A stretch of 64,000 nucleotides of DNA, taken from Planococcus citri. Lineage: Eukaryota > Arthropoda > Insecta > Hemiptera > Pseudococcidae. The DNA lies in contig NC_088677.1 of assembly GCF_950023065.1 (NCBI RefSeq), positions 21,163,230-21,227,229 of the forward strand, written 5' to 3'. Positions 48,501 through 58,897 of this stretch are shown in pieces; the stretch's first letter is position 1; each line of letters begins with the position of its first letter. The notes below the pieces were generated by a model. It had not been told where the DNA came from, made no database searches, and saw nothing but the letters and a program-made list of their open reading frames with translations. Both the position numbers and the translations under genes were made by a program.

Positions 48501-49616
48501 TATCACGATTTTGTCGCCTTAGTGTGTAGAATACATTGCGCCAATAAAAACCAGTTTAAATTTTTCGACCAAACCAGTTTTCAATTTGTGGACACCCTGC
48601 GCATGGGCCTAAAATTTTCAAGGTTGTTTTTGAATGCCCTTATTTTTTGCTACTCAACGCCTCTTCATTCGTCTCTCTAGCTCTTTCCACTTGGAAATGA
48701 AAGCCAACGGGCACTACTGTTTGTGTCATTAGATCTCAATTATTGTAAAATGCGATTAAAAGAAGTTGAACATTAATCGAACTTTCTGTTTAGGTGAAAG
48801 ACCTTATGTTTGCGGCAGTTGTGGTAAATCTTTCAGTCGTAAAGAGCATTTGTTCAGACATACGTTAGCTCACACCGGAGAAAAAACACATTCCTGTAAT
48901 ATTTGCGGTAAAACGTTCAGTCGTAAAGATAATCTGCACAAGCATCGAAAAACGCATGGCATAACTGGTCCTTACGAATGCGAAATTTGTGGTACGTTTT
49001 CATGACCTGTTCGCTTGCATGGGCTGATGAAGTGAAAACTAAACAGTTAAACACGTTGATTTTGATATTTTTATAGGTAAATCATTCATCGTGAAACATT
49101 ATTTCTTGATGCATCAAGCTAACCATGGCACCGACGATAACGAAGCACTACCATTCCAATGTGAAATCTGTAAAAAAGGTTTCGTTAAAAAAGAATTCCT
49201 AAATAGTCATAAAGTTAGGCACAGAGTTCGCGTGAATCCTCAAGTAAGCGCTGCAGAATCCACAATCACCACCACTTCCCAAGTACGTGAATTTTTTCAA
49301 CTTTGAAACCTTCAAAATCTTCATTTCAAATCATCAAACATGTCCGATTAATTTCGTGTAATAATTTCAGCTGGAAGAAAATAATTTGACGACTATCAAC
49401 TCGGTTGCTATATTATCATCACCCAATATCCTACAACAAACAGCGTGTTCTGATACCATATACATATCAGCTCAACCATCAGCATTTACATTGACTGCAA
49501 CGGCTGCTTCGAATACAACTACTGCTACACAGACTCCTTTATTTTCCACTGCTCTTACCGAAACTCAGTTGTTGGAAAATTATCGTCAGCTGACTTCAAC
49601 TGCTGTTTCTTCTTAG
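42546..49616 (+). CDS. ZAD-domain C2H2 zinc-finger transcription factor, nine exons, 628 aa
   Basis: Nuclear DNA-binding protein of the ZAD-ZNF class, which is expanded in insects; the ZAD domain dimerises. Exons 42546-42686, 42962-43117, 43229-43582, 43670-43789, 43868-44073, 44154-44413, 48794-48991, 49077-49282, 49371-49616; all junctions GT-AG and in frame. ZAD cysteines are C13, C16 (CRLC) and C59, C62 (CNNC). A Gln/Ser/Thr/Val-rich linker follows. Five C2H2 fingers: 391-411, 419-439, 447-467, 475-495, 507-527; linkers 1-2 and 2-3 are TGEKP-like (SGERPYV, TGEKTHS). A CGTC at 327-330 may be a degenerate extra finger. A Ser/Thr-rich tail ends at TAG. The 4.4-kb intron 6 separates finger 1 from the rest and holds repeats. 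Target genes cannot be predicted. Confidence 0.92.
44930..45320. repeat. Partial copy of the 32.4-34.2 kb foldback family
   Basis: Shares GAAACAGTTTCCAATCGATTT and the neighbouring TTTCAG...TTGGTC sequence with 34030-34110, in the same orientation. Lies in intron 6 of the zinc-finger gene. Confidence 0.65.
45555..45979. mobile_element. MITE-like element, 425 bp, with about 26-bp inverted ends
   Basis: AGCTCTGTTCTATTCGCTAC at the left matches the reverse complement of the right end (GCAGCGAATAGAACAGAGCT) with one mismatch. TAT flanks both sides, a possible 3-bp duplication. Non-coding. Confidence 0.65.
45985..46990. other. Intron sequence, nothing recognised
   Basis: AT-rich. A short GGGCCC-containing segment (46480-46650) looks repeat-like but has no partner in the window. 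Confidence 0.4.
47001..48552. repeat. Foldback repeat, copy 2 (same family as 2109-3810)
   Basis: ACCGGTT subunits run in one orientation to about 47415, then reverse to the end. The right tip (TTTGTCGCCTTAGTGTGTAG, then CGCCAATAAAAACC) is the inverse of the left tip of copy 1. The left tip here and the right tip of copy 1 appear truncated. Confidence 0.8.
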
Positions 49617-50272
49617 CTATGTAATGCCGACGACGCTTTTGTGAATTTAATCAAGTCATCACAAAGTGTTTGGTCAGCGAATCAGCAATTTACTAATTAG
49701 ATTTATGGGACATTATCTGCAGTGTACATGATACAGAACATATCGTACAAACCAATAATTATATCAGATAATTAATATCATATAATTAGTTAAATTGGAG
49801 TATAATTTTATCTGGTCATATGTTTTCTAAGTCAGATGTTTGTTTTTTCTCTTGTTTTTGTTGTGTTTTATGCGTATAGCAGTGTAGCATTTTAGATAAG
49901 CTATTGTGTTATGTAAAAACGCGTACTTTGTTTTTATGCGTTTCTATTTTAAAAAATTTAAATTATTTTTCGTGCCATTTGGATCTCAAAAATTTTGTTT
50001 TTCGTTTTGAATATGGCCAAAAACACTCCTCAGCAATCATGCATTCTTCTAATTTATATTTATTTTAGATCTAATCTAGTCAGTCTTCAGCTTCACGATG
50101 TTTTAAACATGAATTTAAAAAAAAAATTGATACAATCATTGTTTTTTCAACTTCAAGCACAAATTAATTGGATTAATAATAATCGTTTTGAAAGGAATTA
50201 CATATCAGTTCCATAGTACAGTTGGGATATTTCGTTTCAAATTTAATTTTGATTACTATTTACAGTCTTTAC
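49617..50272 (+). other. 3' flank of the zinc-finger gene
   Basis: AT-rich 3' UTR-like DNA without a clear polyadenylation signal. The Copia element is inserted at its far end. Confidence 0.4.
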
Positions 50273-50512
50273 TGTTGTTTATTTCAATTTATTTACTGTG
50301 ATTTTTAGCAAACTCCGAGCGTTTCAATTCTTAATGTTGGTATCTGTGATACCGGCATTTTCAACTTCCTTCGTTTTTATTACCTTATATGGTAATTAAT
50401 TTGTACTGGATGTACTCGATGTAATTGTTATATTCATTCGTTATTAAACTGTTGTACAAGATGGTGTAGTTTTTTGGTATTTTAGGCTCGTCGCCTGTTT
50501 ATTCTTCTATCA
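50273..50512 (+). repeat. 5' LTR of the Copia element
   Basis: 240 bp with TG...CA ends. It carries ATTAAA near 50441 and a TGTTGTACAAG stretch that may mark the R region. Identical to the 3' LTR by eye. Confidence 0.93.
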
Positions 50513-50649
50513 GGTTATGGAGCCCAGTGAGCTCGTTTTTATTGTTTTTGGTACTGTTTTTGCGTCGTAGTATTTTGCTGTTTCCAGTCTGCCGGTCAGC
50601 TGGTTTATTTTTTCGTTCGTTTTTATTTCGCTACTAGTTTGGTTGTATT

Positions 50650-53600
50650 ATGGAGGAGACACATGTCTCAGGTATACCTCAGTTCGATGGGGATGATTAT
50701 GAATCTTGGTCTTTCCGCATGAAGAGCTATTTGCGTCGTAAGAAGCTGTTAAGTATGATTATGGATGGTATCCCTGCGGCCAGAAATCAGACAGACGAAT
50801 GGGTTAGTAAAGATCACGAATGTATGGATATTATAGTTCGCCACGTGTCGAGGCCATACCTACAAGTAATTCGAGCCTGTACCCATGCTAAAGAAATGTG
50901 GGATGCTATCTCTTCGAACTTTCGCCGGTCTGCTGACCTACGCCGCGCCGACGTCCGAGAAGAATTAAAAGTTATGAGTTTCCAAGTAAACGGTTCTGAA
51001 ACGGTCGACGAATATACATTGTCCTATCGCTCGAAATGTGCCACGTTGAGGGATTTGGGCGATCCCTTAGATGAAAAACAGAACATCCTGTCGTATTTGC
51101 GTTCGTTGCCGCCTGCGTTCTCGCTCATCAGAACAACATTAGAATTATCTACCTCACCGCTCAAATGGGACGAAGTATCAGCGCAAGTTAGAGGGTTTTA
51201 TGAACGTCATGTGAAGAAAAATAGTACAGATAATGTAGTCACTTCGTTACCTGGTTCGTCATCTAGTCAGAAAGATGAAATTCGCCCTAAAGTTGCTATG
51301 TCCGTGGAGCCGAAGGGTCAGTCTCAGCCCAAGCAGCCTGTACGTTGTTTTAAATGTGGAAAGAACGGACACATCGCAAAACGTTGTAATTCTCGAAGTA
51401 ATAACTGGCAGTCAAATCAACGTAGTAATGGTAATGGTTTTAATAATCAGCAGAGTCGTTTTGGTAACAATTTTAATAATAATAACAACAATGGTAATTT
51501 TAATCGTGTCAATATTCGTTGTTATGTGTGTAATAGAATAGGGCATACTGCTAATAGATGTTATTCTAATCCTGCTAATAATAATAGTGGTAATAATCAG
51601 AGAAATCGTAGTAATAATAGTGGTAATTTTAATGGTGGAAACAATGGTTCTGATAATGGTCAGAATACTGATCGTAATGCGAATATGGTTGTGTTTACTT
51701 TGAGTAGGAGTGATTTGAATTCAAGTTGTGTTAATTCTGTTAATGAGATTAGAAAAGATGATGATCGTTACTTATATTTCAAGCTAGATTCTGGCAGTAA
51801 CGATCATATTGTAAATACGGATGTCTATTTTGAAAATTTTATTGAATTGAAAACTCCTGTGTTGTTCAGAGTAGCAAATCAAGGAACGTTAAAGGCTACT
51901 AAATTAGGGAATATTCGTTGTCGTTGTGAAGATGGTCGTTTTGGTATGATTAAAAACGTTTATTATTCTAAAGAGTTGGATCAAAATCTTTTGTCTGTTG
52001 GTGCTATTTCTGATAGGGGTTTATTGATTACGTTTACTGATACTGGTGCTTTTATGTATGAGAAGACTACTGGGAAGGTGGTGGCGAATGTTCAAAGGAA
52101 GGGTAATTTGTATGAGATACGATTCGAAGTAGTTCGTTGTAATTCTGATTCAATGTTTGTTGGTGCTGTTAGTAAAAGTAGAAGTGAAGTAACGGATTTA
52201 TGGCATCGGAGATTGTGTCATTTGAATTTCGGTGATTTGATGAAATTGGGTAAAATGGAGTTGATTAAAGGTTTGAGTAATGTTTCTGGTGTTGAACTTT
52301 GTGAACCGTGTATGTATGGTAAACAGCGGATGTTATCTTTTTCTGAGAATAATAAGAGAGCTACGAGGTGTTTGGAACTTGTTCATTCGGATGTCGTTGG
52401 TCCGATTACACCTGTCTCTCATGATTTAAAAACTTACTTTGTTACCTTTCTTGATGATTTTAGTCATTTTGTTTACGTTTATGCCATTTCTCGGAAGTCT
52501 GATGTTTTTCAGAAATTTAAGGAGTATAGATCGTTGGTTACTAATCGTTTTGATTCGGAAATCTGTGCCTTAAGGTGTGATAATGGTGGAGAATATGATA
52601 GTAATGAGATGATAAATTTTTGTTCTAGTCATGGTATAGATATTCAGAATTCAATACCTTACAGGCCACAGCAGAACGGTAGGGCGGAGAGATTGAACAG
52701 AACGTTGATCGAGAGAGCTAGAACAGCTTTGTTGGAAAGTGGTATTAGTGCCACCTATTGGACGGAGGCTATATTTTATGCGGCATATTCGATTAATCGT
52801 TCGCCTACTGTTGGTGATATTATTCCAGCTCAAGTTTGGTTCAATGGAAAAGTCAACTATGATAATTTGCATCCGTTTGGTTGCTATAGTTATGTTTTGA
52901 AGAACAAAGTTGATTTGAAGTTTGATGCTAAAAGTGAAAAATTGAGATTCGTTGGCTATGCTCCTGGTGGTTTTCGGATGTTGAATGAAGAAACTGGTAA
53001 AATTTCGTTATCTCGTGATGTTGTTTTTGATGAGAATTTGGCCATGGTTCCTAATGAGAAAGAAAGTGATCGTTTTGATATGGTGAATTTGGATCAGATT
53101 GAAAATGTACCTGTTAACTGTGTTTATAGTATTGAAAAAATTTTAAGTGATATTCCGGTGAACGTGAGTGAGGCGAGGAAATCAGCTGATTGGAATTCGT
53201 GGAAGCGAGCTATGCAAGATGAAATTGATAATATTAACGAGCAAGAAGTGTTTTCGTTTGTAAAAAGACCTGCTAATGCTACTGTTATCTCCTCAAGGTG
53301 GGTGTTTCGGAAAAAGAGTGCTAATTGTTTCAAGGCTCGTCTAGTGGCTAGGGGTTTTGAACAAGAGGAGAGTGAGTTCAGTGAAGTTTATTCACCTGTG
53401 GCTAAATTGGCAACTTTTCGGACTTTGATGGCTGTAGCTGCTGAGAAAGGCTGGTTTGTAAGGCAGATGGATGTGAGAGGAGCGTTTCTTTATGGTGAAC
53501 TTATCGAAGATGTTTTTATGGAAATTCCTGATGGTGTGAAAATTGATCTTGGTATTGGAGATTTTGTTATCAAATTGAAAAAGGCGTTGTACGGTTTGCG

Positions 53601-54672
53601 GCAAGCTCCTAAAGTGTGGAACGAGTGTCTTGATTCATTTTTGAAAAGTTTGGGATTTGTTCAATCTAAAGGTGATAGCTGTTTGTATTTTTTGAAAGTT
53701 GGAAATATGGTAATTTATGTTCTCGTATACGTAGATGATATCGTTGTTGTGAGTAGTTCCTGTGATCTTTTGAAAAGTATTTGTGAGAAACTTTCTAGCC
53801 GATTCAAGATGTCCAACAGTGGTGATATTCAAAACTTTCTCGGAGTTCAAATCTCTTTTGATCGTGATAATAAACGGGTAGATTTTTGTCAGTCTAATTT
53901 AATTCTAAGAGTATGTGAAAGATTTCGAATCACAGACACTTCGGAAAAAACGCCTATGGATAAAGGATTGAGTTTGTGTCCGGTCACTGATAAGAAAGAA
54001 CTGACTAGATTTCCGTATAAACAGCTGCTCGGTTGTCTTATGTTCGTGATGTTAGGGACAAGACCGGACATCTGCTTTGCAGTTAGCTATCTCAGTAGAT
54101 TTCAAGATAAAGCAGGCGATACCCATTTTAAACATCTGTTGAGAGTATTGAAGTACTTGAGGTCAACTGTTAACTGTAAGTTACATTTCGAATCTGTTCT
54201 TAATTCTAAGCCTATTGTTGGATTCGCTGATGCCGATTGGGCTAATGATTTTCAAGGAAAATCTACTTCTGGGTATTGTTTCATGGTTTTTAACAGTTTG
54301 GTCTCTTGGTGTAGCCGAAAGCAAAGTCTAGTCACTCTGTCTTCAACAGAATCCGAATTCGTTTTGTTAGCAGAAGCATCTGCTGAGTTTTTATGGTTGA
54401 AGAAAATTTTAGATAGTCTTGATATTGAAGTCGTTGATCCGATTATTTATGAGGATAATTTGAGTAGTATTAATTTAGTTAATGATATCACTAATTCGTC
54501 AAAACGAAGTAAACATATCAATGTGAAGTATTATTTTGTAAAAGAATTAGTTCATAGTAATCAGTTACGAATTGTTTATCGTTCTACTAAAGAACAAGTA
54601 GCTGATATGTTTACTAAATCGCTAGATTTTACGTTGTTGAATAAGTTTAGAAACTTGATTGGATTGTATTGA
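50650..54672 (+). CDS. Copia Gag-Pol polyprotein, 1340 aa, intact
   Basis: One frame encodes all retrotransposition functions; it is cleaved by its own protease. In order: Copia-type gag (about 1-190, start IPQFDGDDYESW), two CCHC knuckles (233-246 CFKCGKNGHIAKRC and about 291-304), an Asn-rich linker, aspartic protease with LDSGS (Asp380), integrase zinc part from about 518 (WHRRLCHLN), integrase core with acidic residues in HSDVVGP, FLDDFSHF and NGRAERLN, reverse transcriptase with YVDD at 1027-1030, and RNase H with ADADWAND and STESEF. The order integrase before RT defines Ty1/Copia. No stop, frameshift or missing catalytic residue seen; ATG and length fit the family. Confidence 0.95.
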   Translation: MEETHVSGIPQFDGDDYESWSFRMKSYLRRKKLLSMIMDGIPAARNQTDEWVSKDHECMDIIVRHVSRPYLQVIRACTHAKEMWDAISSNFRRSADLRRADVREELKVMSFQVNGSETVDEYTLSYRSKCATLRDLGDPLDEKQNILSYLRSLPPAFSLIRTTLELSTSPLKWDEVSAQVRGFYERHVKKNSTDNVVTSLPGSSSSQKDEIRPKVAMSVEPKGQSQPKQPVRCFKCGKNGHIAKRCNSRSNNWQSNQRSNGNGFNNQQSRFGNNFNNNNNNGNFNRVNIRCYVCNRIGHTANRCYSNPANNNSGNNQRNRSNNSGNFNGGNNGSDNGQNTDRNANMVVFTLSRSDLNSSCVNSVNEIRKDDDRYLYFKLDSGSNDHIVNTDVYFENFIELKTPVLFRVANQGTLKATKLGNIRCRCEDGRFGMIKNVYYSKELDQNLLSVGAISDRGLLITFTDTGAFMYEKTTGKVVANVQRKGNLYEIRFEVVRCNSDSMFVGAVSKSRSEVTDLWHRRLCHLNFGDLMKLGKMELIKGLSNVSGVELCEPCMYGKQRMLSFSENNKRATRCLELVHSDVVGPITPVSHDLKTYFVTFLDDFSHFVYVYAISRKSDVFQKFKEYRSLVTNRFDSEICALRCDNGGEYDSNEMINFCSSHGIDIQNSIPYRPQQNGRAERLNRTLIERARTALLESGISATYWTEAIFYAAYSINRSPTVGDIIPAQVWFNGKVNYDNLHPFGCYSYVLKNKVDLKFDAKSEKLRFVGYAPGGFRMLNEETGKISLSRDVVFDENLAMVPNEKESDRFDMVNLDQIENVPVNCVYSIEKILSDIPVNVSEARKSADWNSWKRAMQDEIDNINEQEVFSFVKRPANATVISSRWVFRKKSANCFKARLVARGFEQEESEFSEVYSPVAKLATFRTLMAVAAEKGWFVRQMDVRGAFLYGELIEDVFMEIPDGVKIDLGIGDFVIKLKKALYGLRQAPKVWNECLDSFLKSLGFVQSKGDSCLYFLKVGNMVIYVLVYVDDIVVVSSSCDLLKSICEKLSSRFKMSNSGDIQNFLGVQISFDRDNKRVDFCQSNLILRVCERFRITDTSEKTPMDKGLSLCPVTDKKELTRFPYKQLLGCLMFVMLGTRPDICFAVSYLSRFQDKAGDTHFKHLLRVLKYLRSTVNCKLHFESVLNSKPIVGFADADWANDFQGKSTSGYCFMVFNSLVSWCSRKQSLVTLSSTESEFVLLAEASAEFLWLKKILDSLDIEVVDPIIYEDNLSSINLVNDITNSSKRSKHINVKYYFVKELVHSNQLRIVYRSTKEQVADMFTKSLDFTLLNKFRNLIGLY

Positions 54673-54872
54673 TATTTTTATTCATACATACTGTGTACCT
54701 TGTCGTTTTATTTTATTTTTAATCGATCTTATTCATGCATTTCTTATTGTATCGTTTGTATTGTTTTAATCGAAAATCGAACGTGTTTGTTTTAATTATT
54801 CTGTTCGTTTAATCATTTTTAAATCTTAGTCATTGTTTTATCTGTTTTTAAATATCGGAGTTTGAGGGAGCG

Positions 54873-55112
54873 TGTTGTTTATTTCAATTTATTTACTGTG
54901 ATTTTTAGCAAACTCCGAGCGTTTCAATTCTTAATGTTGGTATCTGTGATACCGGCATTTTCAACTTCCTTCGTTTTTATTACCTTATATGGTAATTAAT
55001 TTGTACTGGATGTACTCGATGTAATTGTTATATTCATTCGTTATTAAACTGTTGTACAAGATGGTGTAGTTTTTTGGTATTTTAGGCTCGTCGCCTGTTT
55101 ATTCTTCTATCA
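54873..55112 (+). repeat. 3' LTR of the Copia element
   Basis: 240 bp, matches the 5' LTR base for base as far as I can compare by eye. Confidence 0.93.
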
Positions 55113-55117
55113 TTTAC

Positions 55118-55567
55118 TACTTTTTTTTCGTTAGTAAATGGGTATTTTAATTTTATAAGTGTGTTACTTTTCACGTTTGTTTCAGAAGAATAAAAAATTA
55201 CTTTTGAATATCGGCTCATTTCATTCGACAACGGCTTAAACAATCAATGACCCATGTCCACGCTTGCTCGTCTTTTGTCCAAAATATGTATTCCAAAAAT
55301 TGAAACCAAAAAACTGCAAGAGAGCTCCGAACAAAATTTAATGCCCCTCGACGAAAAAACTGCCATTAAGTATCTTTCATTTTACATTTTCACCGGAGCA
55401 CAACAGTATCAGAAATTTTGAAAAGTTGGTGGTTCTGTTCAGTTTTTCAAAATTGGCGGGATAACTTCAATTTTTCTTAGAGATCTTAAATGTGAACAGG
55501 GATTGTACTCAAATTTTTCTCAAAATGAGTAACTTTAGTAGCAAAAAAAAAAAAAAATCACCAAGAT
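55118..55567. other. Flank with hAT-like terminus at 55497
   Basis: CAGGGATTGTACTCAAATTT at 55497 is shared with 38046. It lies within 75 bp of where the TMC frame ends, which suggests a transposon-associated truncation (inference). Confidence 0.45.
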
Positions 55568-57142
55568 TCAAATAAAATTCTGCTCGTTGGAAGACTTGAA
55601 TGCCAAAAATATTACCAAACCGGCGATGGCCAGAAGTGATATAATGATCACGTTTATGATACTCCGAATGAAGAATAATTTGCACCAATCTTGTTTAGAG
55701 AGATTTTTGAACTGTTCTTTGCGTTTTTCGACGTTCAATCGTCCGACAATCTCGTTGTATATGGCTTTATGTTTCACTCTGGCTGATCGTTCGTTTTGAA
55801 TACAGAAATCCCAACCGGAAAACACGACGTTGCAATAGACGTAGAACTGGCCTTGACTTTCGAGTAATTTGTGCTTGAAACCATCGGCGGCGTTTTTCAA
55901 AACCGATATGAAACTGTATACGAAACACATGACCATCGCTAGAATATACGCTAAAGGAAGCGGTATTTTCAGATAGTACAAGTCTAAATCACAATCTTTG
56001 TATGTAGTAGGCGTAATACAGAGGAGAAGTGATCATCCATTTCGAATGGAAAATTACGTTCAGCAAGACGGAAACGTCGTTTAGAACATTGACAGCTTCG
56101 GCTGTTTCGTTAGAAAAATACAACGAAGTGTTGTCCACCAACGTACAATCGTTAAATGGGGTGAAATTTGTTACGTAGATGTTGGGCAAAATCACAAATA
56201 TCAGCACTATCGAAGATAACACTAAATTTAAAAATATCATCCATTTTACGAATAAAAAAAATGATACGACGCCTGTACCATAGTAGCCTTCGATTTTTTT
56301 CAAACTGTTACGCCACAGTGTTAATTTTTCGCTGGTTTCTTTCAAACGTACTTTCAACTGCATCCACGACTGTTTCTTTTTCCATTTGAATTGCTTGAAT
56401 CCTTGCAACCGGAGCGTATCTCGACTCTGTGGACAGAAAAAGGATTCGTGATTATTGATTTTTCGTTTCATTTTGAATGAAGGGGAGAGTTTACTTACTA
56501 ATAATTTAGATTTCATTTCTTTCTTTTGAGCCATGTTTACCGGCATAGCTTTTATTCTCATGATTTCTTCCCAGAGTAATTTTTCGTTGGATAAGTTTTC
56601 TGTGAAGAAAAAAATTATACAAGTTAAGAAATATGAATCTAATAGGTAGGTTGTTGTTGTCGTCATATTACCAATGAAAATTCATATACCTGAAAGATCT
56701 GGCAGTAATGATATTTGTATAGGTATCGTTATTAGGAACAACCGTAGCTTGATAATGAGATCTGAGTGTTGTGCGATGACGAAGAGTAGTCAATTTCTGA
56801 TCCTTTACAATGGTCCCTGTACGTACAAAGGAAAGCAATTAATACTAGAGTCGTTGATTATAAATTGAGATATACAATGATAGGTACCTAGCTAAATATA
56901 CCTGTTCTTGTTTTCTTGCTCGGAAGCAGAGTGGAAATCCGATGAGGATCATTTTGCATTACTTCTAAATCCAGTTCTGCGCCAGGATAGCTTTCTTGAT
57001 AGAATTCTCCTCCAGCTTCTTCCCAGCCTCTGCCACCGCCAGGGACCAAAACGCGTTTTTTCCTTTCTCCGCCGGAACCAGACATTTTTTTTTGTAATGT
57101 AGCTGATAATTTAGATAGAAAATGGATTTCTTTTATGTTCAA
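55568..57142 (-). pseudogene. Tmc-like: Truncated TMC (transmembrane channel-like) gene, N-terminal third, two frame breaks
   Basis: TMC proteins form mechanotransduction-type channels. On the minus strand: exon A 57142-56902 (ATG at 57142, or 57085 giving MSGSGGERKKR), exon B 56816-56690, exon C 56599-56499, exon D from 56426. Exons C and D read LLWEEIMRIKAMPVNMAQKK, TLRLQGFKQFKWKKK and KKIEGYYGTGVVSFFLFVKW (first TM), then IPLPLAYILAMVMCF and VVFSGWDFCIQN, all typical of TMC. Exon B leaves two bases but exon C needs one, so the frame is broken there; a second break lies near 56000 (AYYIQ then DCDLDLYYL). The frame ends at 55568 after about 420 codons, and no exons for the remaining membrane segments are found downstream. 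Probably a pseudogene; sequence errors could explain the shifts but not the truncation. Confidence 0.8.
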
Positions 57143-57540
57143 AAGCCATTTTCAAGTATACAGCTCAGCAGCCATCACCGCTGATAATGATAAGATTATA
57201 TTAGTCACATCGTTGAATGAACCAGACGAAACTGCGAATAGATCAATGAACTTGGAAGAATGAAAATGAAAGACCACAACTCGCGAAAATTTGAAATACG
57301 ACGAGAAATTATTCAATTAAATTAGCTTAAAAATTAGTGTTATTTTTACATCGCAGTTGCTGAAATATACGCCTCTCTTCTGCGCGTTTCATACACACGT
57401 TCAGTTTACATTATCGCTTTTCATTTTTCCAAAGGATCCATTCCTATTTCCTCCATTTTCTCTCAGTTTTTCCAGTTTTTCCCTTTCTCATTACCTATTC
57501 CAAACTGGTAGCACTGACTGCACTTCCAGCCTCTTCCAGC
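57143..57540. other. Spacer, nothing recognised
   Basis: AT- and TC-rich DNA between the TMC remnant and the GC-rich hairpins. Confidence 0.4.
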
Positions 57541-57596
57541 GGAGCGCTGCGCTCCGAGCGTTTTTAGGGTTCCCCGAGCCCCGCCTCGGGAAACCC
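57538..57596. other. GC-rich double hairpin
   Basis: GGAGCGCTGCGCTCC is a near-perfect palindrome. It is followed by AGGGTTCCCCGAG and CTCGGGAAACCCT, which form a 13-bp stem with one mismatch around a short GC loop. The base composition contrasts sharply with the AT-rich surroundings. Role unknown. Confidence 0.6.
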
Positions 57597-57813
57597 TATT
57601 AGAATCGCTACGGCTCATCAGGTTTTCAGTAACGTAGACTAGCGCTGTCTGGTGTCGCGTAAATAGAATTATTTTTCATGTAAATTAAGAGCTTCTATTG
57701 GTGAAGTCGGAAATGAGACAATACAAGTATGAACTGCGATTAATTTTAATTTTTAATTCCCAAATGAAATTATTATTAAGTAGAGTACCTACGTAGTACG
57801 TACACTACATACC

Positions 57814-58889
57814 CAGGGGTTGAAACTGATTGAAAATTGATTTTTGGTTTTTTGTTTGGTTTCAGTTTTTACCTTTTGGTTATTGGTTTTTTGGTTTTGT
57901 TCAATTTTTATATTTGGTTTTTGGGTTTTTGGTTTTCAGTTTTCCATACTTGTAATTGGTTTTTCAAGTTTTTGGTTTCAGTTTTCAGTTTTTTTTTTTT
58001 TTTTTTTTTACCAATTAAGGCATTATGCTGCTGGATTCTGGGAAGTTTAGTATATAATTGACTAATTGTATTCGTTTCTATTCTACTAAGAAACACGCAA
58101 AACATTACGTAAGTACACTTAATACTGGCAAATGAGGTGAAATCCAATGTTTTTCAAATTTCAAATCAACATTTTTTGGCTCTTACTTTACTTTTCAACT
58201 TATGTAGTTTTTGAGCTTATGAGCTATTTAATATTAATTTTTTCAAAAATGAAATTTGTCTGAATCATCCTGAAAATGAAGTGAGGTCGGGTCGGACAAC
58301 CATTGTATTTTTACCTATATCATTATTTCTTTTGGCCAACTTTAACTGCATCTGAGGTGAACTGGGACAACATCATGTTTTTTTTTTTTTTTTTTGAAAA
58401 GTAAAAGTAGGTATTAGCATTGAAATACTTTACTTTTCTTTTATCAACATACAAAGAAAAAACAAAAACAGAAGACAGTTCAATTTTTTTCATTTTAATG
58501 ATCAATAACAATAAATAAATTTTCACGATCGATAGGTACCTACCTGCAAATGAAAACAACATCAAATTCACATTTATTTTCAAATTAATGCTGACGAAAA
58601 AAATATTAAAATTTTTTAAAAAACAAAACTTGGATTTTTTCATTTTGATGATCAATCAATTCTGCAAAATCAAAAAAAAAAAAAAAACAGAAAAAACCAA
58701 AAACCAGCAAGGATTATTTCTGGTTTTGAGTTTTGGTTCACAACTGTTTCTCATTTTATATTTGGTTTTTTGGTTAACTGTTTTGACCAAATATTTTTTA
58801 TTTTTGGTTTTGAGTTTTGCACAAAACAGATTTATATTTGGTTTTTCCTTCATTTTTGGTTTTAGGGTTTTTAACAGTTTCAACCCCTG
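57814..58889. mobile_element. hAT-type element, 1076 bp, second member of the CAGGGGTTGAAACTG family
   Basis: Ends CAGGGGTTGAAACTG and its reverse complement. Flanks 57806-57813 and 58890-58897 are both TACATACC, a perfect 8-bp duplication. The tips and the adjacent GGTTTTTGGTTTT-type interior match 2919-3356; this copy carries extra AT-rich central sequence. No transposase. Confidence 0.92.
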
Positions 58890-58897
58890 TACATACC

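Larger units (their letters stand above)
50273..55112 (+). mobile_element. Complete Ty1/Copia retrotransposon, 4840 bp, young insertion
   Basis: Two 240-bp LTRs (50273-50512 and 54873-55112) start TGTTG and end ATCA. They read identical throughout. TTTAC flanks both ends (50268-50272, 55113-55117), the usual 5-bp duplication. The primer-binding site GGTTATGGAGCCCAG at 50513 resembles the Copia type that pairs with the anticodon arm of initiator tRNA-Met. A purine-rich stretch (TTTGAGGGAGCG) precedes the 3' LTR. The single internal frame is intact. Confidence 0.95.

Noticed and set aside
53124..54071. Minus-strand open frames in the Copia polyprotein
   Set aside because: Shadows of the long forward frame.
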